From contig JAITMP010000039.1 in assembly GCA_031277315.1 (NCBI GenBank), positions 1 through 55,475 of the forward strand: a stretch of 55,475 nucleotides of DNA. The letters are read 5' to 3'. This document shows positions 19,160 through 28,130 of this stretch, one piece after another; within the stretch, counting starts at the first letter, position 1, and every line of letters starts with the position of its first letter. Below the pieces are notes generated by a model that was not told the origin of the DNA, did not search any database, and saw only the letters and a list, made by a program, of their open reading frames with translations. This DNA is from Zoogloeaceae bacterium. Lineage in GTDB: Bacteria; Pseudomonadota; Gammaproteobacteria; Burkholderiales; Rhodocyclaceae. Made by a program: the position numbers and the translations under genes.

Positions 19160-19738
19160 TTATTTGCTGGTGAGCAGCAGCTTGAGGTCTTTGGCGATCA
19201 CCTCGGGTTTTTCGCCGTACTTGATGTAAAGACGCAGCCGGCCTTGTGGATCGTAGGCGTAGCTGCCGGCGGAATGGTCTACCGTGTAGGTGTCGGGCGC
19301 GCTGCCCGGCTGTTTCTTGTAGAAAATGCGGAATTCCTGCGCGGTTTGGGCGATCGTCTGCGGATCGCCGTACAGGCCGAGAAAACCCGGGTTGAAAGCC
19401 GGCGCGTATTGCGCCAGCAACTGCGGCGTGTCGCGCTCGGGGTCGACCGTCACGAACAGCACCTGCACCTTGGCGGCATCGGCGCCGAGCTGCCGCATCG
19501 CCTCAGCCATGCCGGTCATGGTGGTCGGGCAGACATCCGGGCATTGCGTGTAGCCGAAGAAAATCACCACCGCCTTGCCGCGAAAATCCGCCAGGGTGCG
19601 GGGCTGGCCGTTATGGTCGGTGAGCGCGAAATCCCTGGCGAAACCGGCTTCGGAAAGATCCGTGCTGATGAATTGCGGCTTCGGATCGGTGCAGCCGCCG
19701 AGAACGAGAACAAGCGAAAACAGAATCAAGCGCAACAT
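19160..19738 (-). CDS. SCO1/SenC copper chaperone lipoprotein
   Basis: Thioredoxin-fold protein that helps assemble the Cu(A) centre of cytochrome c oxidase. It has 192 residues. The lipoprotein signal LILFSLVLVLGGC is present, along with the copper-binding CPDVCP motif in FFGYTQCPDVCPTTM and the distal ligand His in TVDHSAGSY. It lies 20 bp downstream of the haem O synthase gene, as in many cytochrome oxidase assembly clusters. Confidence 0.94.
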   Translation of the reverse strand: MLRLILFSLVLVLGGCTDPKPQFISTDLSEAGFARDFALTDHNGQPRTLADFRGKAVVIFFGYTQCPDVCPTTMTGMAEAMRQLGADAAKVQVLFVTVDPERDTPQLLAQYAPAFNPGFLGLYGDPQTIAQTAQEFRIFYKKQPGSAPDTYTVDHSAGSYAYDPQGRLRLYIKYGEKPEVIAKDLKLLLTSK

Positions 19739-19758
19739 AAAACGTTACCGCCCAAGGC

Positions 19759-20655
19759 TCAAAACTTGAAATAGTGGTCGACCAGGAGCGCCGCGAACAG
19801 CGCGGCCAGATACCAGATCGAGTAGCGGAAGGTTTTGTGGGCGAGGCGGTCGCTGTAATTCCGGTACAGGCCGATGGCGTAGGCGAGGAAAATTCCGCTC
19901 AGGACGATGGCCGAGGCGAGGTAGATCAGCCCGCTCATCCCGATCGCATAAGGCAGCAGGGTGACGACGAACAGCAGGATGGAGTAGAGCAGGATTTGCA
20001 GGCGGGTGTAAGCCGGGCCGTGCGTGACCGGCAGCATGGGCATGCCGACCTTGGCGTACTCCTTCGTGCGGTAGAGCGCCAGCGACCAGAAATGCGGCGG
20101 CGTCCACACGAAGATGATGAGGAACAGCAGCAGGGATTCAGAGGTGACTTCGCCCGTCATGGCGGCCCAGCCGAGAATCGGCGGCATGGCGCCGGAAGCG
20201 CCGCCGATGACGATGTTCTGTGGTGTCGCCGGTTTCAGGAAGATGGTGTAAATGATGGCGTAGCCGACGAAGGTCGCCAGCGTCAGCCACATGGTGAGCG
20301 GATTGACGAACCAGTACAGCAGGGACAAGCCGATGCCGCCGATGACGCCGGAAAAGAGCAGGGTCTGGCGCGAATTGACTTCGCCGCGCGGCAGCGGACG
20401 GCCCTGCGTGCGGGCCATGATGGCGTCGATTTTTTGCTCAATGAGGCAATTCATCGCGGCGGCGGCGCCGGCGACCAGCGCGATGCCGGTGGTGGCCGCC
20501 GCCAGAATCACGGGCGACACCGCGCCCGGCACGGCAAGGAACATGCCGATCACGGCGCAGAACACGATGAGGGAAACGACCCTCGGCTTGGTCAACTGGA
20601 AATACTGATGGAAACGGTATCCCAGCGTTTGCTCTGGAGAGGACAGAACTTTCAT
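19759..20655 (-). CDS. ctaB: Protoheme IX farnesyltransferase (haem O synthase)
   Basis: Polytopic UbiA-family prenyltransferase that farnesylates haem B for terminal oxidases. It has 298 residues. The polyprenyl diphosphate motif is [20 protein letters not shown], and the second conserved loop is [15 protein letters not shown]. About eight or nine membrane segments are visible. The start at 20655 (MKVLSSPEQ) gives the usual family length; a longer in-frame start adds 32 unconserved residues. It is co-transcribed with the SCO gene. No other oxidase genes are in the window. Confidence 0.95.
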   Translation of the reverse strand: MKVLSSPEQTLGYRFHQYFQLTKPRVVSLIVFCAVIGMFLAVPGAVSPVILAAATTGIALVAGAAAAMNCLIEQKIDAIMARTQGRPLPRGEVNSRQTLLFSGVIGGIGLSLLYWFVNPLTMWLTLATFVGYAIIYTIFLKPATPQNIVIGGASGAMPPILGWAAMTGEVTSESLLLFLIIFVWTPPHFWSLALYRTKEYAKVGMPMLPVTHGPAYTRLQILLYSILLFVVTLLPYAIGMSGLIYLASAIVLSGIFLAYAIGLYRNYSDRLAHKTFRYSIWYLAALFAALLVDHYFKF

Positions 20656-20808
20656 GTCAGCGTGCAGCGTGTTGTTTTGGGACGATCGTCCGCCGATTCG
20701 GGATGCCGAATCTACCATGCTTGCCGCCGGGAAAAAACCGGCGCAGGACAAGATTGACCGCTGGCCGACGGCGGCTGACGGCAGCGGTGGATGCCGGCGG
20801 GCGGAAAA

Positions 20809-22188
20809 TCAGCATGCAAGCGCCGCCAGCAAGCGGGCGTGGATGCCGCCGAAACCGCCATTGCTCATGACAAGCACATGATCGCCTTGACGGGCCTGGG
20901 CGCTCACGGCGGCGACCAGCGCGTCGATGTCTTCAAACACCGCCGCCTTCCCGCCGAGCGGCGCCAGCGCGCCTTGGGCATCCCAGCCCAGATGGGCGGC
21001 GTAGCAGAAAGTCTGGTCCGCCTGCGCCAGACTGGCCGGCAGTTGCGCCTTCATGACGCCGAGTTTCATGGTGTTCGAGCGCGGCTCCAGCACCGCCAGA
21101 ATGCGCCCGCTGTCACCGATACGCTGGCGCAAACCGGCGATGGTCGCCGAGATCGCCGTCGGATGATGGGCGAAATCGTCGTAGACCGTCACTCCGCGCG
21201 CCGTGCCGCGCACCTCAATGCGGCGCTTGACGCCGTTGAAGCAGGCCAGCGCCGCCAGCGCCGCCGCCACCGGCACGCCGGCATGACGGGCGGCGGCGAC
21301 CGCCGCCAAGGCGTTGGCGCGATTGTGGTCGCCGGGCAGGGCGAGATGCAGGTCGCCGATGCCGACCCCGTCCAGCTTCACCTGAACGTTCCCCTGAACG
21401 CCGTCCGGCGCGGCTTCGCCGAGCGACCAGCCCTTTTCAGACGCTCCGGCCTCCTGATGAGCCCCGAACCACTCTACCGGCGTCCAGCAGCCCCGCTCCA
21501 GCACCCGTTTCAGGCTCGCTTCGGCGGCATTGGCGAGAATCAGGCCGGATCTTGGCAAAATCCGCACGAAATGGTGAAATTGCGTCTCAATCGCTGCAAG
21601 ATCGCTGAAAATGTCGGCATGATCGAATTCAAGATTGTTCAGAATCGCCGTCCGGGCTGGATAGTGGATGAACTTCGAACGCTTGTCGCAAAAAGCGGTG
21701 TCGTATTCATCGGCCTCGATGACGAAGAAAGGGCTGGCGGTCAGCCGTGCCGAGACGCCGAAATCCTGCGGTACGCCGCCGATCAGAAAGCCCGGATTCA
21801 GCCCGGCGTGTTCCAGAATCCAGGCCAGCATCGACGCGGTGGTCGTCTTGCCGTGGGTGCCCGCCACGGCCAGCACCCATTTGCCGCGCAACAGGTTCTC
21901 CGCCAGCCACTGCGGGCCGGAAACATACGGCAAGCCCTTGTCGAGGATTTCCTCCAGCAGCGGATTGCCGCGTGAAATGGCGTTGCCGACGACGAACAGA
22001 TCGGGCGCCAAGGTGACTTGAGCGGCGTCATAACCTTCGATCAGTTCAATGCCCTGCGCCGTCAGTTGGTCGCTCATCGGCGGATAAACGTTGGCGTCGC
22101 AGCCGGTCACGCGATGGCCGGACGCCCGCGCCAGCAACGCCACGCCGCCCATGAACGTGCCGCAGATACCGAGAATGTGAATATGCAT
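20809..22188 (-). CDS. mpl: UDP-N-acetylmuramate:L-alanyl-gamma-D-glutamyl-meso-DAP ligase
   Basis: Murein-recycling ligase that reattaches salvaged tripeptide to UDP-MurNAc. It has 459 residues. It starts MHIHILGICGTFMGG, a Mur-ligase Rossmann start distinctive for Mpl. The ATP loop is VAGTHGKTTTASM, EADEYDTAF and LEFDHADIF mark the central domain, and the C-terminal DDFAHHPTAI is diagnostic. It is the first gene of a minus-strand run, with 153 bp before ctaB. Confidence 0.96.
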   Translation of the reverse strand: MHIHILGICGTFMGGVALLARASGHRVTGCDANVYPPMSDQLTAQGIELIEGYDAAQVTLAPDLFVVGNAISRGNPLLEEILDKGLPYVSGPQWLAENLLRGKWVLAVAGTHGKTTTASMLAWILEHAGLNPGFLIGGVPQDFGVSARLTASPFFVIEADEYDTAFCDKRSKFIHYPARTAILNNLEFDHADIFSDLAAIETQFHHFVRILPRSGLILANAAEASLKRVLERGCWTPVEWFGAHQEAGASEKGWSLGEAAPDGVQGNVQVKLDGVGIGDLHLALPGDHNRANALAAVAAARHAGVPVAAALAALACFNGVKRRIEVRGTARGVTVYDDFAHHPTAISATIAGLRQRIGDSGRILAVLEPRSNTMKLGVMKAQLPASLAQADQTFCYAAHLGWDAQGALAPLGGKAAVFEDIDALVAAVSAQARQGDHVLVMSNGGFGGIHARLLAALAC

Positions 22189-22243
22189 GAAGGATCAGTC
22201 AGAGCAGTTACGATTGATGACTTTTGATTGATTACACCCGCGC

Positions 22244-22313
22244 CATTCTGCGCGAAGTCACAGAATCCGCGCAAGCGCAGATTCCGCAGCGCCGCTTCGC
22301 GCCGCGCAGAATG
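22244..22313. repeat. Interrupted palindrome with 11-bp perfect arms
   Basis: cattctgcgcg (22244-22254) and its exact complement cgcgcagaatg (22303-22313) enclose a GC-rich spacer, upstream of mpl. The right end (22293-22315) recurs at 33827-33849 with 21 of 23 matching bases, so this is a dispersed element. Confidence 0.65.
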
Positions 22314-22323
22314 ACGATATGTT

Positions 22324-22358
22324 GTTAAACACTGCCGGTTTTACCAGTAGTGTTTAAC
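22324..22358. repeat. Perfect 10-bp inverted repeat over the end of a hypothetical gene
   Basis: GTTAAACACT and AGTGTTTAAC flank a 15-base spacer that itself can pair in part (GGT/ACC). It contains the stop codon of the minus-strand gene ending at 22354. No T-run follows, so it is either a weak terminator or a protein-binding palindrome. Confidence 0.6.
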
Positions 22359-22956
22359 TTTGAGGTTGGCCTTGCGCTCTGGCTGTTTGTGCAATATCTA
22401 AATAATGATCCCTAATTTGGCGACCAATCGCATCATCCACCACGGAATCGAGAAAATCGATTTCGAAGCCACTGTCCTCAGTACGTATTTTCGAAGCATC
22501 CTCTATCAGCCTTAGAACGGTTTCCTCAAGCAATGGATAGTCACCAATCCGTACAGCAATTCGCGCACGAGTACAAAGAGCGTACCTTACGAATCGGTTA
22601 TTTCGTATCGCGATTTCTAGCCCCTTTTCTGCGACTTGCCGTGCTTCTTTAACCGTGTCTTGATCGTAACTTAATCGTGCTGCCAAACTGATCCAAGGTA
22701 CTGGTTCATTCGGGAACTCAACGATCGCTTTCCGCATAGCATCAATCTCTTTATCGAATCGCTCGGCTACAGCATATTCGTGGAAAATCAATTGATACAA
22801 AGCGAATCGATCCAACGGGTTGCTAGCTTTGGCTAATTCTCCGTCCAAGAATACGACACCAGCAGCGGGTTCCACGGCTTCGGTTGTTGAAATCCGCCGA
22901 AGCTCCTCTAATCGGGAGCGCAAACGAAAATACTCTTTCCTGTCCATCTTTGTCAT
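22354..22956 (-). CDS. Hypothetical helical (TPR-like) protein
   Basis: Not recognised. It has 200 residues, no signal or membrane segment, and an alpha-helical pattern suggestive of TPR-type pairs (FALYQLIFHEYAVAERFDKE, EPVPWISLAARLSYDQD, AEKGLEIAIRNNRFVRYALC). The GC content is clearly lower than the flanking core genes and codon use differs, suggesting acquisition. It is isolated: a palindrome overlaps its 3' end and a REP-like element lies just before its start. An in-frame ATG at codon 4 (MDRKEY) is an alternative start. Confidence 0.65.
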   Translation of the reverse strand: MTKMDRKEYFRLRSRLEELRRISTTEAVEPAAGVVFLDGELAKASNPLDRFALYQLIFHEYAVAERFDKEIDAMRKAIVEFPNEPVPWISLAARLSYDQDTVKEARQVAEKGLEIAIRNNRFVRYALCTRARIAVRIGDYPLLEETVLRLIEDASKIRTEDSGFEIDFLDSVVDDAIGRQIRDHYLDIAQTARAQGQPQS

Positions 22957-22970
22957 TTTCTAGTTTGCTC

Positions 22971-23000
22971 GGTTGGATTGAGCGCAGCGAAGCCCAACGC
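22971..23000. repeat. REP-like palindrome, copy 1
   Basis: GGTTGGATTGAGCGCAGCGA then AGCCCAACGC: a stem of GTTGG(G/A) and (A/G)CCCAAC around a GAGCGCAGCGA loop. It shares core sequence with five other copies in this window and lies in the 259-bp gap 22957-23215, in which I see no gene. Confidence 0.75.
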
Positions 23001-23215
23001 CATTACCACTCAATCGTGAAATCATCACTCCTCTCCACAGTCTCATTTGATTGCTTATGTCTTGATATTGTGCCCTATCTTCACGAGCTAGCTTTGGCCG
23101 GCAGCAGCGTTACCAAGCGTAATAATGCCCTATCTTCCCGCATCGAAAAGCTCTAAAATACCGGCGAACGTCAAGCGATCGGCGCCTATTTTCTTTTATC
23201 TCCCTGTTTTTGCCC

Positions 23216-23824
23216 ATGACCCACCATGACCGGAATGCCGGGCGGCTGCATGCCATGCGGCGGAATATTGCCGCGCTGGCTGCCCGTTTGATGGCGGAGG
23301 ACGGCATCGCCGACTACGGCCTGGCGAAGCGCAAGGCGGCGCGGCAGCTTGGCGCGGCGGAAACCGAGGCGCTGCCGAACAATGCCGAGATCGAGACGGA
23401 ACTGCGCGCCTATCAGTCGATCTATCAGGAAGATGAGCAGCGCGGGCGCTTGCGGGAAATGCGCTGCGCGGCGGTGGAGGTGATGCGCTTGCTGGAGATT
23501 TTCCGGCCCTATCTGACCGGGCCGGTGCTTGACGGCACGGCGGGCCGCTACGCCGAAATCGAATTGGAGGCTTTCCCGGACAGCGGCAAGGAAGTCGAGA
23601 TTTTCCTGCTCAATCAGGGTTTGCGCATCGAGCAGAATGAGCCGCGCCGGGGCGGTCCGGAATTGCCGGAGTGCGTGCTTACATTTGATTGGAATGAGAT
23701 TTCCGTGAGACTTTCATTATTTGCGCCGGATGCGGAGCGCGCCCAGAAGCGGCGCAATGGGCGGATCGCCGGGCGCGCCCGGCTGTCTGCCGTGGAATCT
23801 CTGCTGGAAACGCCGGCGGCATGA
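23216..23824 (+). CDS. Conserved hypothetical protein upstream of tlpA
   Basis: Not recognised as a named family. It has 202 residues, is hydrophilic, and has no signal peptide. The N-terminal half is helical (MRRNIAALAARLMAEDGIAD), with an Arg/Lys-rich segment. The C-terminal half has alternating strands (AEIELEAFPDSGKEVEIFLL, VLTFDWNEISVRLSLFA). The ATG at 23216 is preferred to a TTG two codons earlier. It overlaps the thioredoxin-like gene by ATGA, so the two are co-translated, and its GC content matches the core genome. Confidence 0.75.
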   Translation: MTHHDRNAGRLHAMRRNIAALAARLMAEDGIADYGLAKRKAARQLGAAETEALPNNAEIETELRAYQSIYQEDEQRGRLREMRCAAVEVMRLLEIFRPYLTGPVLDGTAGRYAEIELEAFPDSGKEVEIFLLNQGLRIEQNEPRRGGPELPECVLTFDWNEISVRLSLFAPDAERAQKRRNGRIAGRARLSAVESLLETPAA

Positions 23825-24399
23825 ACCGGATCGCGCGCTATTCCCTGTTGGCAATAGCCGTTTCGACGCTGGCCGCTGCCGCTGTTTACTATTTCGGCCA
23901 GCCGCACACTGTGGAACCGCCGCCGTCTGAAATGCCGTCTGCCGTGCCCACCGCCGATGCGCCGGCCCGCTTGCTGGCGCTGACCCTGCGCGACCTGAAA
24001 GGCAAGCCTCAGCCGCTTTTGCAGTGGAAAGGCAAAGTGCTGGTGGCCAATTTCTGGGCAACCTGGTGCCCGCCGTGCAAAGAGGAAATACTGGAATTTT
24101 CGATAATTCACAGCAAATATACAGCGAACGGCGTTCAATTTGTCGGGATCAGCATTGATACGCCGGAAAAAGTCGCCGTCTTCCAGGAGCAGGTTCGGGT
24201 TTCTTATCCGCTTCTCATCAGCGATCTGGACACGCTCGATCTTGCCAGTGATCTGGGTAATCGCGCCAAGGCGTTGCCGTTTACGGTGATTCTCCGCCGC
24301 GACGGTACGCTGCATGAGGTGAAGCTCGGCAAGTTCGCCACGCCAGCGCTGGAAAAAGCCATTGAATCGGCGCTGAAGCAGGGCCGATCTTCGTCGTAA
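23821..24399 (+). CDS. TlpA/ResA-like membrane-anchored thiol-disulfide oxidoreductase
   Basis: A periplasmic thioredoxin-fold reductase of 192 residues. An N-terminal membrane anchor ([20 protein letters not shown]) is followed by the Redoxin/AhpC-TSA domain with active site [12 protein letters not shown]. The cis-Pro region ([12 protein letters not shown]) is present. The family reduces cytochrome c apoproteins or copper-centre cysteines. It is translationally coupled to the hypothetical gene upstream, with aroQ 50 bp downstream. Confidence 0.88.
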   Translation: MNRIARYSLLAIAVSTLAAAAVYYFGQPHTVEPPPSEMPSAVPTADAPARLLALTLRDLKGKPQPLLQWKGKVLVANFWATWCPPCKEEILEFSIIHSKYTANGVQFVGISIDTPEKVAVFQEQVRVSYPLLISDLDTLDLASDLGNRAKALPFTVILRRDGTLHEVKLGKFATPALEKAIESALKQGRSSS

Positions 24400-24449
24400 T
24401 CCGATTATTTTCTGGACAATCTGCCCCGATTTGCGGCAAACTTGCAGCC

Positions 24450-24956
24450 ATGAACGCCAAACAAGCGGGCTTGAAAAAGACGGCCAAGAAGACGGCGAAG
24501 GCCGGAAATGCCACCGGCAAGCGCCGGATTCTGGTCGTGCATGGACCGAACCTGAATCTGCTCGGGCTGCGCGAGCCGGATATTTACGGCGATGAAACCC
24601 TTGCCGACATTGATGCTGCGCTGACCCGTCAGGCCAAGGCGGCGGCGGTTGATCTGATAACCTTCCAGAGCAACCACGAGGGCGATCTGGTCGACCGCGT
24701 TCAGGCCGCCCGCAGCGAGGGCGTCGGCTTCATCATCATCAATCCGGGCGGCTACACCCATACCAGCGTCGCCCTGCGGGACGCCCTGGCGGCGGTGGCG
24801 ATTCCTTTTATCGAGGTGCATTTGTCGAATATCCATGCCCGCGAGCCTTTCCGCCGCCACTCTTATTTTTCGGACATCGCCGCAGGCGTCATCTGCGGCC
24901 TGGGCAGCCGGGGCTACCGGCTCGCCCTCGACTACGCGCTCAACCCTGTCCGCTGA
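24450..24956 (+). CDS. aroQ: 3-dehydroquinate dehydratase, type II
   Basis: Third step of the shikimate pathway. It has 168 residues. The first 25 are a Lys/Ala-rich extension ([11 protein letters not shown]). The catalytic core begins [21 protein letters not shown] with the essential Tyr. [27 protein letters not shown] and [20 protein letters not shown] are intact. A shorter protein without the extension would be the standard ~145 residues, but no good internal start is present. The aroQ-accB-accC order is common in Proteobacteria. Confidence 0.96.
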   Translation: MNAKQAGLKKTAKKTAKAGNATGKRRILVVHGPNLNLLGLREPDIYGDETLADIDAALTRQAKAAAVDLITFQSNHEGDLVDRVQAARSEGVGFIIINPGGYTHTSVALRDALAAVAIPFIEVHLSNIHAREPFRRHSYFSDIAAGVICGLGSRGYRLALDYALNPVR

Positions 24957-25020
24957 CGTTTCCGTTTCCTCACGGAATTCCGGAACAGCCGCCACGGCGC
25001 TCTTCACTGGAGAATGAAAA

Positions 25021-25473
25021 ATGGACCTCAGAAAGCTGAAGGCCTTGATTGATCTGGTCGAAAAATCGGCCATCGCCGAACTCGAAATCGCCGACGGCGA
25101 GGAGAAAGTCCGCATTGCCAAGCACGGCGGCGCGATGCCCGCGCCGGTCTACGTGCCTGCGCCATCCGCGCCCCAAGCCGCCCCTGAAGCCGCCGCGCCG
25201 TCCGCACCCGCCGAGCCTGCCGCGCCGGCAGCGCCGGAAGGCCATCTTGTCAAGGCGCCGATGGTTGGCACTTTCTACCGCTCGTCCGCGCCCGGCGCGA
25301 CGTCCTTCGTCGAAGTCGGCCAGAGCGTCAAGGCCGGCGAGACGCTGTGCATCATCGAGGCCATGAAACTCATGAACGAAATCGAGTCCGACGCCACCGG
25401 CGTCATCAAGGAGATTCTGGTTGAAAACGGCCAGCCGGTGGAATACGGCCAGCCCTTGTTTGTCATCGGCTAG
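25021..25473 (+). CDS. accB: Biotin carboxyl carrier protein of acetyl-CoA carboxylase
   Basis: Carries the biotin that shuttles CO2 for malonyl-CoA synthesis. It has 150 residues. The helical N-terminus is [16 protein letters not shown], a Pro/Ala linker spans roughly residues 42-75, and the C-terminal biotinyl domain has [13 protein letters not shown] with the biotin-accepting Lys. GAGAATGAAAA precedes the start. accC normally follows directly; here 1.3 kb with two extra genes intervenes. Confidence 0.97.
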   Translation: MDLRKLKALIDLVEKSAIAELEIADGEEKVRIAKHGGAMPAPVYVPAPSAPQAAPEAAAPSAPAEPAAPAAPEGHLVKAPMVGTFYRSSAPGATSFVEVGQSVKAGETLCIIEAMKLMNEIESDATGVIKEILVENGQPVEYGQPLFVIG

Positions 25474-25519
25474 TCAGACTTTCCGTTTTTCGCTCACCAT
25501 CTCAAACCGGGAAATTGTC

Positions 25520-25996
25520 ATGCTCAAGCATTTATTGATTTTATTTAGCGCGATAGCGGCGTCCGGCTGCGCCAGCATGCTGGGCGATCCTGCTTCCGAG
25601 CCAAAAGAGGGCGCAAGAGCCAGATTGAGAACCATATATGGCACGAGCTGGGTTGACCAGAATGTTTGCGGTGATCGCCCCGATCTTTCCGAGGGAGTAT
25701 TTGTGTATCTGGGCACGCCCTATGAGAAAAGATCGCTCGGTATGCCGCGCGGCACGCTCGCCAACATGCCTGCGCGTGCCTGGGGAGAAATGCATGTCAG
25801 GGCGGATCGGCAGATCAAGGTGCGGGCGAACTTCGCGACCGGCGGGGCAAACTGTGGCGGCGCGGTCTATTTCAAGCCTGAGAAAGACAGGGACTATGAA
25901 ATTGTCCTGAGCGGTTGCATATTGAGTGCCTACGACATCACGGGCGGCAACGTAAAACCGCTGCCAATCAGTGAACAAAAACTTCCGTGCAACTAG
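25520..25996 (+). CDS. Orphan lipoprotein in the accB-accC gap
   Basis: Not recognised. It has 158 residues with signal peptide and lipobox (LLILFSAIAASGC, Cys near residue 17). The mature part contains four further Cys (VCGDRP, ANCGGA, LSGCIL, LPCN), possibly disulfide-bonded. It follows accB by 46 bp with no good ribosome-binding site and lower GC than its neighbours. The stop codon lies immediately before an attC-like structure, so it looks like a gene-cassette passenger. Confidence 0.7.
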   Translation: MLKHLLILFSAIAASGCASMLGDPASEPKEGARARLRTIYGTSWVDQNVCGDRPDLSEGVFVYLGTPYEKRSLGMPRGTLANMPARAWGEMHVRADRQIKVRANFATGGANCGGAVYFKPEKDRDYEIVLSGCILSAYDITGGNVKPLPISEQKLPCN

Positions 25997-26109
25997 ACAT
26001 GACAATTTTTGGCAATGCTCGCCCGGTTGTCCGGGCGCCTGATATTTCATTCAACCCGGACGCGGGACTTCTCCCGCCATCGGCGGGCGGCTTGGCCAGG
26101 CGTTAGGCC
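25994..26109 (+). other. attC-like recombination site (candidate)
   Basis: Starts at the lipoprotein stop (box ACATGAC) and ends GGCGTTAGGCC with an R'-type GTTAGGC at 26102-26108. The two ends pair with bulges: TGGC-AATGCTCGCCCG (about 26010-26025) against the complement of CGGGCGGCTTGGCCA (about 26084-26098). The interior carries two further perfect hairpins (GCCCGG/CCGGGC and GCGGGA/TCCCGC). This resembles a long integron attC, but without an integrase it remains a candidate. Confidence 0.4.
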
Positions 26110-26151
26110 AAACTTCCGTTGCTTTTCTACTTCAATGAATGAGAAAACAGC

Positions 26152-26553
26152 ATGAAGAAAACGATTCTTGAAATTTATGCGTTAGCTGTTTGCTTTGTGA
26201 CCGTGGTTTGTTTTGTTGCCTGTTTAGGAGTGGCTTCTTACAGCGTTGTACAAATAGCAAACCCAAATTTCACAATGCATTCTTACGAATACAATCGATA
26301 TCAAACCAATGACGCATTCTGGAAGGACTGCGGTCGCTACTATTGCTCAGATGAAGAGAAGAAAAGACCGCGTCCTCCTGAGGCAGAAGTAACAAAACAG
26401 CGCGAGGATGCTTTTGCCCTTGCTCTTGCCAGCGAGCAACGCGACGGATATCAAACGCTAGTAAAAACCCTGATCGTCATTCTCATTGATCTGGTTGTTT
26501 TTGCTGCGCACTGGGTTATTGCCAGAAGAGCGCGAGTCAATGTTTCTGCCTGA
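26152..26553 (+). CDS. Orphan two-helix membrane protein in the accB-accC gap
   Basis: Not recognised. It has 133 residues. A first membrane segment (ALAVCFVTVVCFVACLGVAS, residues 11-30) and a last one near the C-terminus (LIVILIDLVVFAAHWVIA) bracket a charged loop with a Cys pair (DCGRYYCSDEEKKR). It is distinctly AT-rich beside accB and accC. The stop TGA falls inside the 5' box of a second attC-like site, the usual arrangement for a cassette ORF. Confidence 0.65.
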   Translation: MKKTILEIYALAVCFVTVVCFVACLGVASYSVVQIANPNFTMHSYEYNRYQTNDAFWKDCGRYYCSDEEKKRPRPPEAEVTKQREDAFALALASEQRDGYQTLVKTLIVILIDLVVFAAHWVIARRARVNVSA

Positions 26554-26604
26554 CAGTGCGCTCAAGCCGGAGCCATCGCCTGCCGCTTACCTTGGGCGTT
26601 AATC
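26547..26604 (+). other. attC-like recombination site, short form (candidate)
   Basis: TGCCTGACA...CGCTCAAG at the left and CTTGGGCGTTAATC at the right. CGCTCAAG pairs with CTTGGGCG over 8 bp including one wobble. Layout and spelling closely follow 59-base elements of class 1 cassettes (GCCTAACA...TTCAAGCC ... GGCGTTAG). The length is 58 bp, and the preceding gene's stop is in the left box. Confidence 0.5.
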
Positions 26605-26761
26605 CCGCGACACATCATCAAACACACGATGTTCCTTCACGCGCACATTCGTTTGTTGTCTCTTTTTGCGCCCTCCCTTGCTTCGTGGGGGAGGGCGTCC
26701 GTAACCCTATGCGATAGCCCGGCCCTTGCCGAAGGGCGCGGCGGCTCGGCGGAACCCTGAC

Positions 26762-28126
26762 ATGTTCGAGAAAATCCTGATTGCCAATCGCGGCGAGATC
26801 ACTCTCCGCATCCAGCGCGCCTGCCGTGAAATGGGCATCAAGACGGTGGTCGTGCATTCCGAGGCGGATATCGAGGCCAAATACGTCAAGCTCGCCGACG
26901 AGTCGGTGTGCATCGGCCCGGCGCCGTCCTCCGCCAGCTATCTGAATATTCCGGCCATCATCTCGGCGGCGGAAGTCACCGACGCCGAGGCGATCCACCC
27001 CGGCTATGGTTTCCTGTCCGAAAACGCCGATTTCGCCGAGCGGGTGGAGAAATCCGGCTTCGTCTTCATCGGCCCGAAGCCGGAGACGATCCGCCTGATG
27101 GGCGACAAGGTTTCCGCCAAAGACGCCATGAAAGCCGCCGGCGTGCCTTGCGTGCCCGGCTCGGATGGCGCTTTGCCGGAAGACCCGAAAGAGGTCGTCA
27201 AGATCGCGCGCGCCATCGGCTACCCGGTCATCATCAAGGCGGCGGGCGGCGGCGGCGGGCGCGGCATGCGCGTCGTGCATACCGAGGCCGCGCTTCTCAA
27301 CGCCGTCACCATGACCCGCGCCGAGGCGCAGGCGGCGTTCGGCAATCCGGTGGTGTACATGGAGAAGTTTCTCGAAAACCCGCGCCACATTGAATTCCAG
27401 GTGCTGGCCGATTCGTACAAAAATGCCGTCTGGCTGGGCGAGCGCGATTGCTCGATGCAGCGCCGCCACCAGAAGATCATCGAGGAAGCGCCGGCGCCGG
27501 ATATCGCCCGCCGCCTCATCACGCGCATCGGCGACCGCTGCGCCGAGGCGTGCCGCAAGATCGGCTACCGTGGCGCCGGCACGTTTGAATTTCTTTACGA
27601 GAACAACGAGTTTTATTTCATCGAGATGAACACCCGCTTGCAGGTTGAGCATCCGGTGACGGAGTTCATTACCGGCATTGACCTGGTGCAGCAGCAGATA
27701 CGCATCGCCGCCGGCGAGAAACTGGCGTTCCGCCAGCGCGACATCGCCTTGAAGGGGCATGCCATCGAGTGCCGCATCAACGCCGAAGACCCGTTCAAGT
27801 TCACGCCCTCGCCGGGGCGCATCGACTCTTATCATCCGCCGGGCGGCCCCGGCATCCGCGTCGATTCCCACGTCTATACCGGCTACACCGTGCCGCCGCA
27901 TTACGACTCGATGATCGGCAAGCTGATCGCTTACGGCGATACGCGCGATCAGGCCATCCGCCGCATGCGCATCGCTCTGTCGGAAATGGTGATCGAGGGC
28001 ATCAAGACCAACATCCCGCTGCATCAGGAATTGATGAACGATCACCGCTTCATCAAGGGCGGCACCAGCATCCATTATCTGGAGCACAAGCTGGCCACGA
28101 AGGACGGGGTCGTGAAGGGGAAATAA
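26762..28126 (+). CDS. accC: Biotin carboxylase subunit of acetyl-CoA carboxylase
   Basis: ATP-dependent carboxylation of the biotin on AccB. It has 454 residues. It starts [20 protein letters not shown]. The ATP-grasp glycine loop is [12 protein letters not shown], the Mg ligand Glu is in [16 protein letters not shown], and catalytic residues in the ECRINAEDP block are present. The start at 26762 is the family start. It is separated from accB by about 1.29 kb; the 208 bp before it hold hairpins (GCCCTCCC/GGGAGGGC and GCCCTT/AAGGGC), and it must have its own promoter or rely on readthrough. Confidence 0.97.
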   Translation: MFEKILIANRGEITLRIQRACREMGIKTVVVHSEADIEAKYVKLADESVCIGPAPSSASYLNIPAIISAAEVTDAEAIHPGYGFLSENADFAERVEKSGFVFIGPKPETIRLMGDKVSAKDAMKAAGVPCVPGSDGALPEDPKEVVKIARAIGYPVIIKAAGGGGGRGMRVVHTEAALLNAVTMTRAEAQAAFGNPVVYMEKFLENPRHIEFQVLADSYKNAVWLGERDCSMQRRHQKIIEEAPAPDIARRLITRIGDRCAEACRKIGYRGAGTFEFLYENNEFYFIEMNTRLQVEHPVTEFITGIDLVQQQIRIAAGEKLAFRQRDIALKGHAIECRINAEDPFKFTPSPGRIDSYHPPGGPGIRVDSHVYTGYTVPPHYDSMIGKLIAYGDTRDQAIRRMRIALSEMVIEGIKTNIPLHQELMNDHRFIKGGTSIHYLEHKLATKDGVVKGK

Positions 28127-28130
28127 TCCC

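Noticed and set aside
22324-22358. Considered as an attC-like site
   Set aside because: GTTTAAC ends are a symmetric palindrome and lack the GTTRRRY/RYYYAAC box pair and L-box bulges of attC.
26636-26760. Hairpins before accC considered as a terminator or riboswitch
   Set aside because: GCCCTCCC/GGGAGGGC and GCCCTT/AAGGGC stems exist but no T-tract follows on either strand and no known aptamer layout is visible.
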